The notes below the pieces were generated by a model. It was not told where the DNA came from and ran no database searches. It saw nothing but the letters and a program-made list of their open reading frames with translations. This document shows positions 53,836-62,631 of a stretch of DNA of 64,000 nucleotides, piece by piece. The first letter of the stretch is position 1; each line of letters begins with the position of its first letter. The translations under genes were made by a program, and so were the position numbers. This DNA comes from BNXB01 sp031556375 (GTDB taxonomy: Bacteria; Bacteroidota; Bacteroidia; Bacteroidales; Azobacteroidaceae): the NCBI GenBank assembly GCA_031556375.1, contig JAVBTA010000050.1, forward strand, positions 1 to 64,000, written 5' to 3'.

Positions 53836-56109
53836 ATGAATATCAGGAAAAACATTTTTAGTATAATAGTAATATTGTTTTCAATATCAACCGTTTACGG
53901 ACAATATAAAGAGTTTTCAACGAATTATTTCAGTATAGGAGTTGATAACAAAGGATACATCCGTAGTATGAAAAATACGACAGTACGTCCGAATCGTGAA
54001 TTTAGTCCAACAGATAAGCCTTCGCCATTATTGAGTTTATACGATAGCGACAAACGGATTTATTATTATCCGGAAAACGCAATCTATAATTCTTCCTTGA
54101 AAAAAATGACATTGACTTTTACAAACGGTTCTGTGGCCGAAATAAAGATCTTATCCCAGGATAAGTATATCAAACTCACTATAACCTCTTTAGAACCAAG
54201 AAATAATATAGATGCCATCCAATGGGGTTCTTATCACACCAATATAACTAATTTATTCGGAGAGATAATCGGAGTGGCCCGAGATACAAGCAAAACAGTT
54301 AATTATAGTATCGGTATGCTGGCCCTTGATGATAATACTATCGGAGGAACTACAGATCTGGAAGGTGATGCAGCACCGTTCGAATATGTGATACATTCTC
54401 CTGATCCGATCAAATATCCTTTGCCTCGCCATTTACATGAGGGACAAATATTCTCTTTGGGAGGAAATGGGATCAGTGATGTTGCTTTTTATGCACACAA
54501 AGAACCTTATTACAGGATATTGTATGGAAATGCTGCGACCGTGGACGCAAACGGACGTATTTCCATTCAATACCAGTCAAGAGATCGGAGAAAAAGCCGG
54601 AACATTCTTTATTCGTTAATACCTCATATGTCTGCGAATATTCCTAACCATATCGATGTTGAATCTTTAAATGTCGATTTTATCGGATCTTCCATTGCTT
54701 TGTGGGGAAGTCCGGATACTACAGCCTTAATGAATGTTATACAAAATATTGTCCTCTCAGAAGGATTACCTTATCCCACTGTGAATGGAAAATGGATTAA
54801 AGATCCTGCTGCCTATTGCCCGGATGTGATGACTTCCGGGAATCAGTATGACAGTATTATATCTTATACATCTCAATTGGGTTTTAAATCCATTCATGCT
54901 TACGACAGAGGGTTTTTACGGCCTGACCGTGGAAATGAAGGTTATATCGACGGGCGTGATTTTAACCGCAAGCCATTCAAATTTGAATCCGGAAATAAAT
55001 CCCACAAAGAATTTGCTGAAGCTGCAGCCGCAAAGGGACTCATGTTGGGACGGGTAAATATTACAAATTCACTTGCTCCGAAAACGAAAGATACCAGCCC
55101 TTATCCGAGCGATAGTCTGTGTTATCAGCAAAAACGCTTGTTAATGAGCGATTTATCCCCCGAGGATACGATTGTTGTTGTAAATGATCCCACCTACATG
55201 GATGAGATCGCCAGTTGGCAGGGGCATGTTAACGAATTAAATATGGTGAAAATAGGAAAAGAATTGATTCATTATTTGGGCGTGACAACCGAAAAGCCTT
55301 ACCGGTTGAAAAATGTAACTAGAGGATACTGGGATACAAAACCATCGTATCACCCTGCTAATGATACAATATATAAATTACAGGTCACTACCGGATATGG
55401 CTATACAGGTATTATACCGAATATGGAACTTCAGGATAAAATCGCTGAATATTATGCCGACGTTGCTGCTATCAATGGTGTAACCCTGTATGATTTCGAC
55501 GGACAGGAATTCCTGTTCAATAATGGGCATGGATATTATTCGGTTAAACGCTTCTTCAGAAAAATGTTTGAAAGGGCAAAACAACAAGGTGTACCGTATA
55601 TCCGTTTCAGTGGAGCTACACTGTCGGAAGGATCATGGCATTACCAAAGCATGTGGAATGTTGGAGGAGGCAAAAACCTGTACGATGTGAATACCCGCGA
55701 ATGGGGTAGTACGACAAGCCAGGGAAAAGACCTGAGGGATGTTACTTATTCGAACTATTACCCGGCATCGTTTGGTGGAAATTTTGCAATTAAAGATACC
55801 TCTACAGTTGAGCAATATGAACATATCCAGGCAATATCCGTCGGATTCGGAGCAACCTATTTTTTGTCAATCAATCAAAAGGATGTGGAAAGTTGTCCGC
55901 AAAAGGAAAAAATATTCAAAGCAATCCGAACTTGGGAAGATGCACGGTCAGCCAATGCATTCCCATGTGCAATAAAAGAAATGCTGAAAAATCCCGGGTA
56001 TAACTGGACATTGGAGGCCGGTTCGGATAAAAACACATGGATATTGTATCAATTGGTTGATGGAAAGAAAAAAGAATCCTACAATCTCAAGAGGGCTGTA
56101 GGGTATTGA
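53836..56109 (+). CDS. Large secreted protein, probable glycoside hydrolase of unassigned family
   Basis: A 757-residue exported protein (signal peptide about 1-21, ending TVYGQ). The first 280 residues look beta-rich (NSSLKKMTLTFTNGSVAEIKI), like the N-terminal sandwich of many glycosidases. From about 300 the pattern suggests a beta/alpha barrel with acidic residues at strand ends: LGFKSIHAYDRGFLRPDRGNEG and VTLYDFDGQEFLFNNGHGYY (quoted in parts). The D-F-D and E residues there are candidate catalytic residues. I cannot place it in a CAZy family. Its position directly after SusD implies it processes the imported or surface-bound glycan. Confidence 0.6.
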   Translation: MNIRKNIFSIIVILFSISTVYGQYKEFSTNYFSIGVDNKGYIRSMKNTTVRPNREFSPTDKPSPLLSLYDSDKRIYYYPENAIYNSSLKKMTLTFTNGSVAEIKILSQDKYIKLTITSLEPRNNIDAIQWGSYHTNITNLFGEIIGVARDTSKTVNYSIGMLALDDNTIGGTTDLEGDAAPFEYVIHSPDPIKYPLPRHLHEGQIFSLGGNGISDVAFYAHKEPYYRILYGNAATVDANGRISIQYQSRDRRKSRNILYSLIPHMSANIPNHIDVESLNVDFIGSSIALWGSPDTTALMNVIQNIVLSEGLPYPTVNGKWIKDPAAYCPDVMTSGNQYDSIISYTSQLGFKSIHAYDRGFLRPDRGNEGYIDGRDFNRKPFKFESGNKSHKEFAEAAAAKGLMLGRVNITNSLAPKTKDTSPYPSDSLCYQQKRLLMSDLSPEDTIVVVNDPTYMDEIASWQGHVNELNMVKIGKELIHYLGVTTEKPYRLKNVTRGYWDTKPSYHPANDTIYKLQVTTGYGYTGIIPNMELQDKIAEYYADVAAINGVTLYDFDGQEFLFNNGHGYYSVKRFFRKMFERAKQQGVPYIRFSGATLSEGSWHYQSMWNVGGGKNLYDVNTREWGSTTSQGKDLRDVTYSNYYPASFGGNFAIKDTSTVEQYEHIQAISVGFGATYFLSINQKDVESCPQKEKIFKAIRTWEDARSANAFPCAIKEMLKNPGYNWTLEAGSDKNTWILYQLVDGKKKESYNLKRAVGY

Positions 56110-56163
56110 TGAATATTGCAGATCGTTGAATTTAATAATCTAAGTACTTGATATTTTAATTTT

Positions 56164-58479
56164 GTGAAAAAATATACAACATTACTTTTTGCCCTGTTTT
56201 TTTTTGGATCCATTGGACTTCTCAATGCCCGGGAGCGCCGATCATGGCTTCCTGCAACAACAGATGCAACAATTGTTATTTCTCCTGAAATCAATGATCT
56301 GCTTCGTCCGTTGAATACTAATTTCCGGATATTGGGTTGCCAATACGATAAATCTTTATTGACCAATGTCAATAACATCAGTAAAACCGGTTTAAAAACT
56401 TCAACCGGAAAATGGAAATATACTCTGACAACAGATGAAGTACAAGGATCGGCCGATGCCCTGGATTTATTATTAACATTTAAACACGCAGATGGTGATA
56501 TAACCTCAGCAGGAGTCGCCATTGCATTTGATTTTTTTGATTGGAATTATGCAAACTATGTCCTGATCCCAGCTTCGGTATATAATGGCAATCGTAACAG
56601 GATTGTTAACCGGGGATATAATGAAGGAATCGACAGGGCTGAGCTGTATTGGAAAGATTTACCGCAGACAACTACACCTCTCCCTCAGTTATCACCATAT
56701 CCTGGCGAAGTCTCTCGTATTGAAGTGCATACAAGTAATACGACGACCCCGGCAATTTGTGTTTTTGACAGAAGTAAGAAGCAGGGATTCATCGTATTAA
56801 CAGAACAAGGAATTGATGTTGACGGACAAATGATAGATAATGGATTCATTGTTGAAGAAAACCAGGATCGCACAATAGCTTCGATTGTGATCAGTGCACC
56901 GGGTGTCAGGGAAAAGAAACCTGAATTCATCGGATTTGGTAAAAGCCCGGATAGAGGTATCGTTTGGAAAAATGGCGAAGAACGCACCATCCGGTTAAGA
57001 ATTTATCAATTCCCCGCTCAGGATATTCCGGAATTTCTCGACAAATTCATGACAGTTCGAAAATCTGTTACCGGAGAAAACAAGCCCCGTAACCTGATTC
57101 CTTTCAGTGAAGTTTCACGTTTGATGTGCAATAACATAGATAAACGTTACCACGAAAATGAGAAATATCAGTTCTATTGTCCTGAAAATGCCAATTGGAT
57201 CTCGTTTGGTTGGATAGGAGGACTTATCAATACTTTTCCAATGCTTGCCCTTGGAGATAAAGTACACAGGGATTGGGTGAAATCGACTTTCGATTTTGCA
57301 CTGACACTCGGACAAGGAGAGTCCGGTTATTTTTATGGCGCCCTAAACCACGATGGAAAAGCTTTTGGAAGAGAAGCATACGACGAATTTCCTGAAATTG
57401 TCCTCACCCGTAAAAATGCAGATGTATTATTCTGGATGGTAAAACAGTTTATGTTGATGAAGGCCCAGGGATATGCCGGAGAAATTAAACCTGATTGGGA
57501 AAAACGAGTTAAACATTTAAGTGAAGCATTTGTCGATACATGGCAAAAAGAAGGCCAGTGGGGTAATGATTTAAATAATAAAACAGGAAAAATTGCAGTT
57601 TATAATACTTCAAGTGGAGTGATGGCTATTGGAGGATTAGCTTTGTCTTCTGTATACTATAATGAACCCCGGTTTATGGAAATAGCTATACAGGCAGCAA
57701 ATTATTATTGCTCGGAATTTGTGAAATGGGGAATGACTACCGGGGCCTGTGCCGATATCCTGCAAAATTCGGATTCTGAAACGGCTGTTGCATTAATGAC
57801 CTCGTTAATGACTTTGTATGAATTGACAAACCAAAACGAATGGCTGGAAAAAAGTCGAGATTTAGCTAATTTATGCGCTACATGGACAACTTCATTCGAT
57901 TATCAATTACCGTCCAACACACCATTAGCCAAGTTAGGAGCAAAACTGACGGGAGCAGTCTGGGCAAGTACACAAAATAAACACGGAGCCCCAGGATTCT
58001 GTACGTCTTCAGGCGATCCGCTATTCAAAATATATCGTGCTACCGGAGACGAACGCTATGCCCGGTTAATACACGACATTGTGCACGCACACGCTGAAGG
58101 CATTCAACCTAACGGACAAATCACGGAACGACTAACTTATTGTGATGCTGATAGTCGCGGATCCCGTGGAGATGGAGGTAAAACCGGTTGGAATGAAACT
58201 AACGGAGCTCTTATGGCTATAGAGATTCCAGGAATATATGTCAGAACAGATATCAATCGGATGTTTGTATTCGATCATTTAGAAGTAAAAGTCCTTAAAC
58301 ATGACAAAACCGGAGTTACATTGCAAATTGAAAATCCAACGAACTTTGATGCGACAGTAAGCATACTTGCTGAAAATGAAGAACAAGTTGCAAAACCATT
58401 AGGCAATACATCATTTCTTAATTGGAAAAAAATACAAGTAAAAGCAGGAAAAACAATAATTTCTAAAATAATATCTTAG
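56164..58479 (+). CDS. Large secreted protein, probable (alpha/alpha)-barrel glycan-active enzyme
   Basis: A 771-residue exported protein beginning with GTG (KKYTTLLFALFFFGSIGLLNA signal region, about 1-23). The N-terminal 300 residues look beta-rich; from about 330 to 680 it is helical with repeated hairpin patterns (ANWISFGWIGGLINTFPML, GKIAVYNTSSGVMAIGGLAL, ATGDERYARLIHDIVHAHAEG), typical of (alpha/alpha)n toroid enzymes such as glycoside hydrolases or lyases. A small beta domain closes it. It starts 54 bases after the previous enzyme gene and is probably cotranscribed. Family and activity are not recognised. Confidence 0.6.
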   Translation: MKKYTTLLFALFFFGSIGLLNARERRSWLPATTDATIVISPEINDLLRPLNTNFRILGCQYDKSLLTNVNNISKTGLKTSTGKWKYTLTTDEVQGSADALDLLLTFKHADGDITSAGVAIAFDFFDWNYANYVLIPASVYNGNRNRIVNRGYNEGIDRAELYWKDLPQTTTPLPQLSPYPGEVSRIEVHTSNTTTPAICVFDRSKKQGFIVLTEQGIDVDGQMIDNGFIVEENQDRTIASIVISAPGVREKKPEFIGFGKSPDRGIVWKNGEERTIRLRIYQFPAQDIPEFLDKFMTVRKSVTGENKPRNLIPFSEVSRLMCNNIDKRYHENEKYQFYCPENANWISFGWIGGLINTFPMLALGDKVHRDWVKSTFDFALTLGQGESGYFYGALNHDGKAFGREAYDEFPEIVLTRKNADVLFWMVKQFMLMKAQGYAGEIKPDWEKRVKHLSEAFVDTWQKEGQWGNDLNNKTGKIAVYNTSSGVMAIGGLALSSVYYNEPRFMEIAIQAANYYCSEFVKWGMTTGACADILQNSDSETAVALMTSLMTLYELTNQNEWLEKSRDLANLCATWTTSFDYQLPSNTPLAKLGAKLTGAVWASTQNKHGAPGFCTSSGDPLFKIYRATGDERYARLIHDIVHAHAEGIQPNGQITERLTYCDADSRGSRGDGGKTGWNETNGALMAIEIPGIYVRTDINRMFVFDHLEVKVLKHDKTGVTLQIENPTNFDATVSILAENEEQVAKPLGNTSFLNWKKIQVKAGKTIISKIIS

Positions 58480-58621
58480 TAATTATGAGAATATTATCGT
58501 TAATAATTTTGTAGTTTTCTTCTGGAAAAGAATTTACAATAAGGTCAAAGAATTTGTCTGGTAAAAATATATTTATTGAAAACATATTCCTGAATAACAA
58601 GGGATTAAATCGGATTTATAT

Positions 58622-58629
58622 TATCTTTG
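58622..58629 (+). promoter_or_regulatory. -7 box before the GH3 gene
   Basis: TATCTTTG in the 216-base gap (58480-58695), 67 bases before the start. No convincing -33 element is seen. Nothing else is recognised in the gap. Confidence 0.4.
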
Positions 58630-58695
58630 AAAAATTTTCATAAGGAGTCGAATTGATTTTTGAAATGGCAAATTAACAAATAACTATATATATTT

Positions 58696-61299
58696 ATGAA
58701 AAACACGTTTAAACAAATGACATTATTGTTGATGTTCATAATGACAATTTCTGCTTGTCAGAAATCACAATCTTATGAATACCCGTTCCAGAATCCGGAT
58801 CTTCCAATTGATGAGCGGGTTGACGATTTACTAGGCAGACTTACTCTTGAAGAAAAAGTAGCCCAGATGATGAATAAAACCCCGGCTATCGAACGTTTGG
58901 GTATCCCTCAATACGATTGGTGGAATGAGGCTTTGCACGGAGTAGCCCGTGCCGGACATGCAACCGTTTTCCCGCAGGCTATCGCTCTGGCTGCTACTTT
59001 CGATGATCAGGCTGTTTTCGAAACATTTGATGTTATCTCAGATGAGGCTCGTGCAAAATATCATAATTATCAGGAGAATCAGGAATACGACCGCTATAAA
59101 GGATTGACTTTCTGGACTCCTAATATCAATATATTTCGTGACCCACGTTGGGGGCGCGGTATGGAAACCTATGGTGAAGATCCTTATCTTACTACAATGA
59201 TGGGAGTTGCAGCTGTAAAAGGCTTACAGGGAAATGACCCGAAATACTTCAAATCACATGCATGTGCAAAGCATTATGCTGTACATAGCGGTCCTGAATG
59301 GAATAGACATGAGTTTAATGCGGCGGCTTCTCCTCGTGATTTGCGTGAAACTTATCTCCCGGCTTTTGAAAGCCTGGTAAAAACTGCAAATGTACAAGAA
59401 GTCATGTGTGCTTACAATAGACTCGACGGACTACCCTGTTGTGGAAGTAAACCATTGTTGACAGATATCCTGCGCAATGAATGGGGATACAAAGGAATCG
59501 TTGTGTCTGATTGTGGTGCTATCGATGATTTTTGGCGAGAAAACCGTCACGGAACACATGAGAATGCTGCTTCTGCTTCGGTTGATGCCGTCAGATCGGG
59601 AACAGATCTTGAGTGTGGACAAAGTTATAAAGCTATTCTGGAAGCCGTAAAAGCAGGGACTATTTCTGAACAGGAATTGGATGTGTCTTTACATCGACTA
59701 TTCAAAGGTCGTTTTGAATTAGGAATGTTCGATAACGATGCTTTGGTGAAATGGAGTAAAATACCTTACTCCGTAGTTGATAGCAAAGAACACAAACAAA
59801 AGGCCCTGGAAATGGCTCAGAAAAGTATGGTGTTGCTTAAAAATGACAATCAGGTTTTACCATTGTCTAAATCGGTTAAAAAAGTCGCTGTTGTAGGTCC
59901 TAATGCTAATGATTCTGTTATGCTGTGGGCTAATTATAATGGTTTTCCTTCTTCTACAAAAACAATTCTGCAAGGTATTATTGATAAAGTTCCTGGAACC
60001 GAAATTATTTATGAAAAAGGTTGTGAATTGACTACGGAAACGATCATTGAAGAGTTTTCCGACGCGATAACCTATAATGGAAAACCAGGTTTCGATGCGA
60101 AATATTATGATAATATCAATCTGGAAGGAGATCCAATACAAAAAGAAACTGCAAAGGCTATCCACTACACAACAACAGGAAATACTCAATTTGCCAACAA
60201 TGTATCTCTGAATAATTTCTCAGCGGCATATGCAGGTGAATTCAAGTCTCCGGTAAACGGAAAAGTAATATTCTCAATTACAGGAGATGACGGTTACCGT
60301 CTATATATCAATGATAAAATTGTTTTCGAGGATTGGAAAGCTCATGCTTCAACTACCAAAAGCATCGAAAAAGATGTGAGAAAAGGAGAAACTTATCGTT
60401 TGAAAATAGAATATTTTCAGGCCGGAGGTGATGGAAACCTGGAATTTGTTATAGGAGAAAAGAAGGCTGTTGATTTTGCAAATACGATACAAAAAATTCA
60501 GGATGCCGATGTTATTATCTTTGCCGGAGGTATTTCACCAATGCTTGAAGGAGAAGAAATGCCGGTCGAAGTCCCCGGATTCAGAAAGGGTGACCGTACG
60601 AATATCGAACTTCCGGCTGTTCAACAACGTTTTCTGGAAGCACTGAAAAAGACCGGAAAACCGCTCGTTTTCGTGCTTTGTGCTGGTAGCGCCATCGGAT
60701 TGGATTGGGCAAATAAAAATGTCGATGCTATTTTGTGCGCGTGGTACGGGGGACAAGCTGCCGGAACTGCCATTTCCGATGTTCTTTGGGGAGATTATAA
60801 TCCTGCCGGACGTTTACCTGTAACATTCTATAAATCAATAGATCAATTAGGCGACTTTCAGGATTATTCCATGAAAGGACGTACTTATCGCTATATGCAA
60901 CAAGAACCGGTATATCCTTTCGGATATGGTTTGAGCTATACAACATTCAAATACAACAAGGTAGAGTTATCTAAAAATAGTGTAAAAGTCGGAGAATCAG
61001 TCGATTTGAATGTCGAATTACAAAATGCCGGAAAACTGGACGGAGATGAAGTTGTACAGGTATATGTCAAAAATAATGCGGATACAGAAGGCCCGATCAA
61101 GGCTCTGAGAGCATTTAAACGAGTAAATGTCCAAGCTGGAGCGTCATCAAAGGTGAAAATTACTTTGCCTGCGGGAGCTTTCTCTACATATTATGATGAT
61201 TCCCAACGTATGGAAACCCGTGCTGGTCAATATTCTATCTTCGTCGGTAGTTCTTCATATGCGAAAGATCTGACTGAATTATCTTTTACAATAAATTAA
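58696..61299 (+). CDS. Glycoside hydrolase family 3 enzyme with PA14 insert
   Basis: An 867-residue lipoprotein (lipobox TISAC, Cys21). The GH3 N-terminal barrel carries the nucleophile Asp272 in VVSDCGAID and substrate-site motifs DPRWGRGMETYGEDPYL and KHYAVHSGPEWNR. The C-terminal GH3 sandwich is interrupted by a PA14 domain (about 450-595, GFDAKYYDNINLEG to GDGNLEFVIG), as in many beta-glucosidases and beta-xylosidases. A fibronectin-III-like domain ends it (about 755-867, PVYPFGYGLSYTTF onward). It removes terminal beta-linked sugars; the exact sugar is not fixed by sequence. Confidence 0.92.
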   Translation: MKNTFKQMTLLLMFIMTISACQKSQSYEYPFQNPDLPIDERVDDLLGRLTLEEKVAQMMNKTPAIERLGIPQYDWWNEALHGVARAGHATVFPQAIALAATFDDQAVFETFDVISDEARAKYHNYQENQEYDRYKGLTFWTPNINIFRDPRWGRGMETYGEDPYLTTMMGVAAVKGLQGNDPKYFKSHACAKHYAVHSGPEWNRHEFNAAASPRDLRETYLPAFESLVKTANVQEVMCAYNRLDGLPCCGSKPLLTDILRNEWGYKGIVVSDCGAIDDFWRENRHGTHENAASASVDAVRSGTDLECGQSYKAILEAVKAGTISEQELDVSLHRLFKGRFELGMFDNDALVKWSKIPYSVVDSKEHKQKALEMAQKSMVLLKNDNQVLPLSKSVKKVAVVGPNANDSVMLWANYNGFPSSTKTILQGIIDKVPGTEIIYEKGCELTTETIIEEFSDAITYNGKPGFDAKYYDNINLEGDPIQKETAKAIHYTTTGNTQFANNVSLNNFSAAYAGEFKSPVNGKVIFSITGDDGYRLYINDKIVFEDWKAHASTTKSIEKDVRKGETYRLKIEYFQAGGDGNLEFVIGEKKAVDFANTIQKIQDADVIIFAGGISPMLEGEEMPVEVPGFRKGDRTNIELPAVQQRFLEALKKTGKPLVFVLCAGSAIGLDWANKNVDAILCAWYGGQAAGTAISDVLWGDYNPAGRLPVTFYKSIDQLGDFQDYSMKGRTYRYMQQEPVYPFGYGLSYTTFKYNKVELSKNSVKVGESVDLNVELQNAGKLDGDEVVQVYVKNNADTEGPIKALRAFKRVNVQAGASSKVKITLPAGAFSTYYDDSQRMETRAGQYSIFVGSSSYAKDLTELSFTIN

Positions 61300-61308
61300 T
61301 GTGAATTC

Positions 61309-61387
61309 GATACAAAACCTGAGTTTTGTATCAAGTTTGGGCTTCGTATTAGGTTTGAACTCCGTATCAAGTTTGGGGTTCAAACCT
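61309..61387. repeat. Nested inverted and iterated repeats after the GH3 gene
   Basis: GATACAAAAC (61309-61318) pairs perfectly with GTTTTGTATC (61323-61332), and AGGTTTGAAC (61351-61360) with GTTCAAACCT (61378-61387). Three degenerate copies of a 19-base unit containing GTAT(C/T)A(A/G)(G)TTTG run from 61323 to 61379. The first hairpin is 10 bases after the stop codon and may terminate transcription; the iteration itself is unexplained. The remainder of the gap to 61554 shows only a weak promoter box. Confidence 0.55.
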
Positions 61388-61554
61388 GATATAAATCCCA
61401 TCCTTTCTGTCGAATTAAGTACTTAAATTATTAACGGATAACATGAGGGAAATATTGCCAAATCAGGATATTTTGCCCGATTAATTAAAATGTTTCAAGA
61501 AAGAAACATATTTTTAACAAAAAAACAATTACTTTGTCGCAAATTAATTTAATT

Positions 61555-62574
61555 ATGACAAAGCGGTCTGTTTTTCTAGTTTGGATATTTTCTTTATTTT
61601 TTTGTAACAATAACCTTGTAGCTCAAGAAAGTACAGAGAAAGAATTTGTAATAACCGGAAGTCCTATTATTACTGTTTTTGCAAATTATCATGCGGGGTT
61701 TGGTGCTAATAACGATATCTCAGGGTTCGAATTGACTCGGGCTTATCTGGGATATCAGTTTAAGTTGAGCCCGACATTGTCGGGAAAGGCGGTTCTTGAT
61801 GCAGCAGTAAGCCCGATAGAAGAACATCTGGCGTCACAAAAAAGGGAGGTTTATCTGAAAAATGCGATGTTGACATGGAAAGATAAAGGTTTTATTGTTA
61901 ATGGAGGTCTGACAAGTCTGTATCAATTTAACTTGCAGGAAAAATTCTGGGGATATCGATATATCGCTCCGTCATTTCAGGATTTATATAAAATGGGACC
62001 TAGTGCAGACCTGGGAATCACTATAGAGTATCAGTTCATACCATGGCTGTCTGCCGATTTTAGCTTTACAAATGGAGAAGGATACAGGTATCTCAATACG
62101 GATAATAAGTATCGCTATGCTTTAGGATTAACTTTGCAACCGTTCAAAAATTTCACATTCAGAGCTTATGGTGATATTTACCAACAGTCCGGACAAGATG
62201 AGGAGCAAAGGACATTAGCTTTTTTTGCCGGATATAAAACCGACTACTTTTCTTTAGGTGCTGAATATAACTATCAGGAAAACAATAAATGGAAAACAGG
62301 GAATAATTATTCAGGATATTCGGTTTATACTACAGTTCCGGTTAATAAGAAATGGAAGGTATTCGGTCGTTACGACAATATAGATTCAAATAACAGTAAT
62401 GATAAATCCTGGATTAGTTTTACGGGTGAAATGATGATTGCCGGTATAGAATATCAGCCAATAAAGCAATTGAAAATTGCTCCCAATTATAAATATGTCA
62501 AAGATTTCGATACGCAATTATTGACTCACGATTCCTTTCATACTGTATATCTGAATGTTTTGTTTAACTGGTAA
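61555..62574 (+). CDS. Outer membrane porin-like beta-barrel protein
   Basis: A 339-residue protein from ATG 61555 (MTKRSVFLVWIFSLFFC); an in-frame TTG at 61534 overlaps the promoter-like TTACTTTG (61529-61536) and is not used. The signal peptide ends near VAQES. The body has alternating hydrophobic strands (GFELTRAYLGYQFKLSP, FSLGAEYNYQENN) and ends with a C-terminal aromatic (VLFNW), the pattern of OprO/OprP-like porins. It may allow passive entry of small sugars or ions. It lies among glycan genes but has its own promoter. Confidence 0.8.
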   Translation: MTKRSVFLVWIFSLFFCNNNLVAQESTEKEFVITGSPIITVFANYHAGFGANNDISGFELTRAYLGYQFKLSPTLSGKAVLDAAVSPIEEHLASQKREVYLKNAMLTWKDKGFIVNGGLTSLYQFNLQEKFWGYRYIAPSFQDLYKMGPSADLGITIEYQFIPWLSADFSFTNGEGYRYLNTDNKYRYALGLTLQPFKNFTFRAYGDIYQQSGQDEEQRTLAFFAGYKTDYFSLGAEYNYQENNKWKTGNNYSGYSVYTTVPVNKKWKVFGRYDNIDSNNSNDKSWISFTGEMMIAGIEYQPIKQLKIAPNYKYVKDFDTQLLTHDSFHTVYLNVLFNW

Positions 62575-62596
62575 ACGATTATTATCTTAAAATGGT

Positions 62597-62604
62597 TATA
62601 TTTG
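62597..62604 (+). promoter_or_regulatory. -7 box of the GH2 gene
   Basis: TATATTTG, 28 bases before the ATG at 62632; no clear -33 element. Confidence 0.5.
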
Positions 62605-62631
62605 TCTCCTGAATTTAAATATGGGAGATGG

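Noticed and set aside
61309..61387. CRISPR-like array
   Set aside because: The units are 19 bases, imperfect, directly adjacent without spacers, and no cas genes are present.
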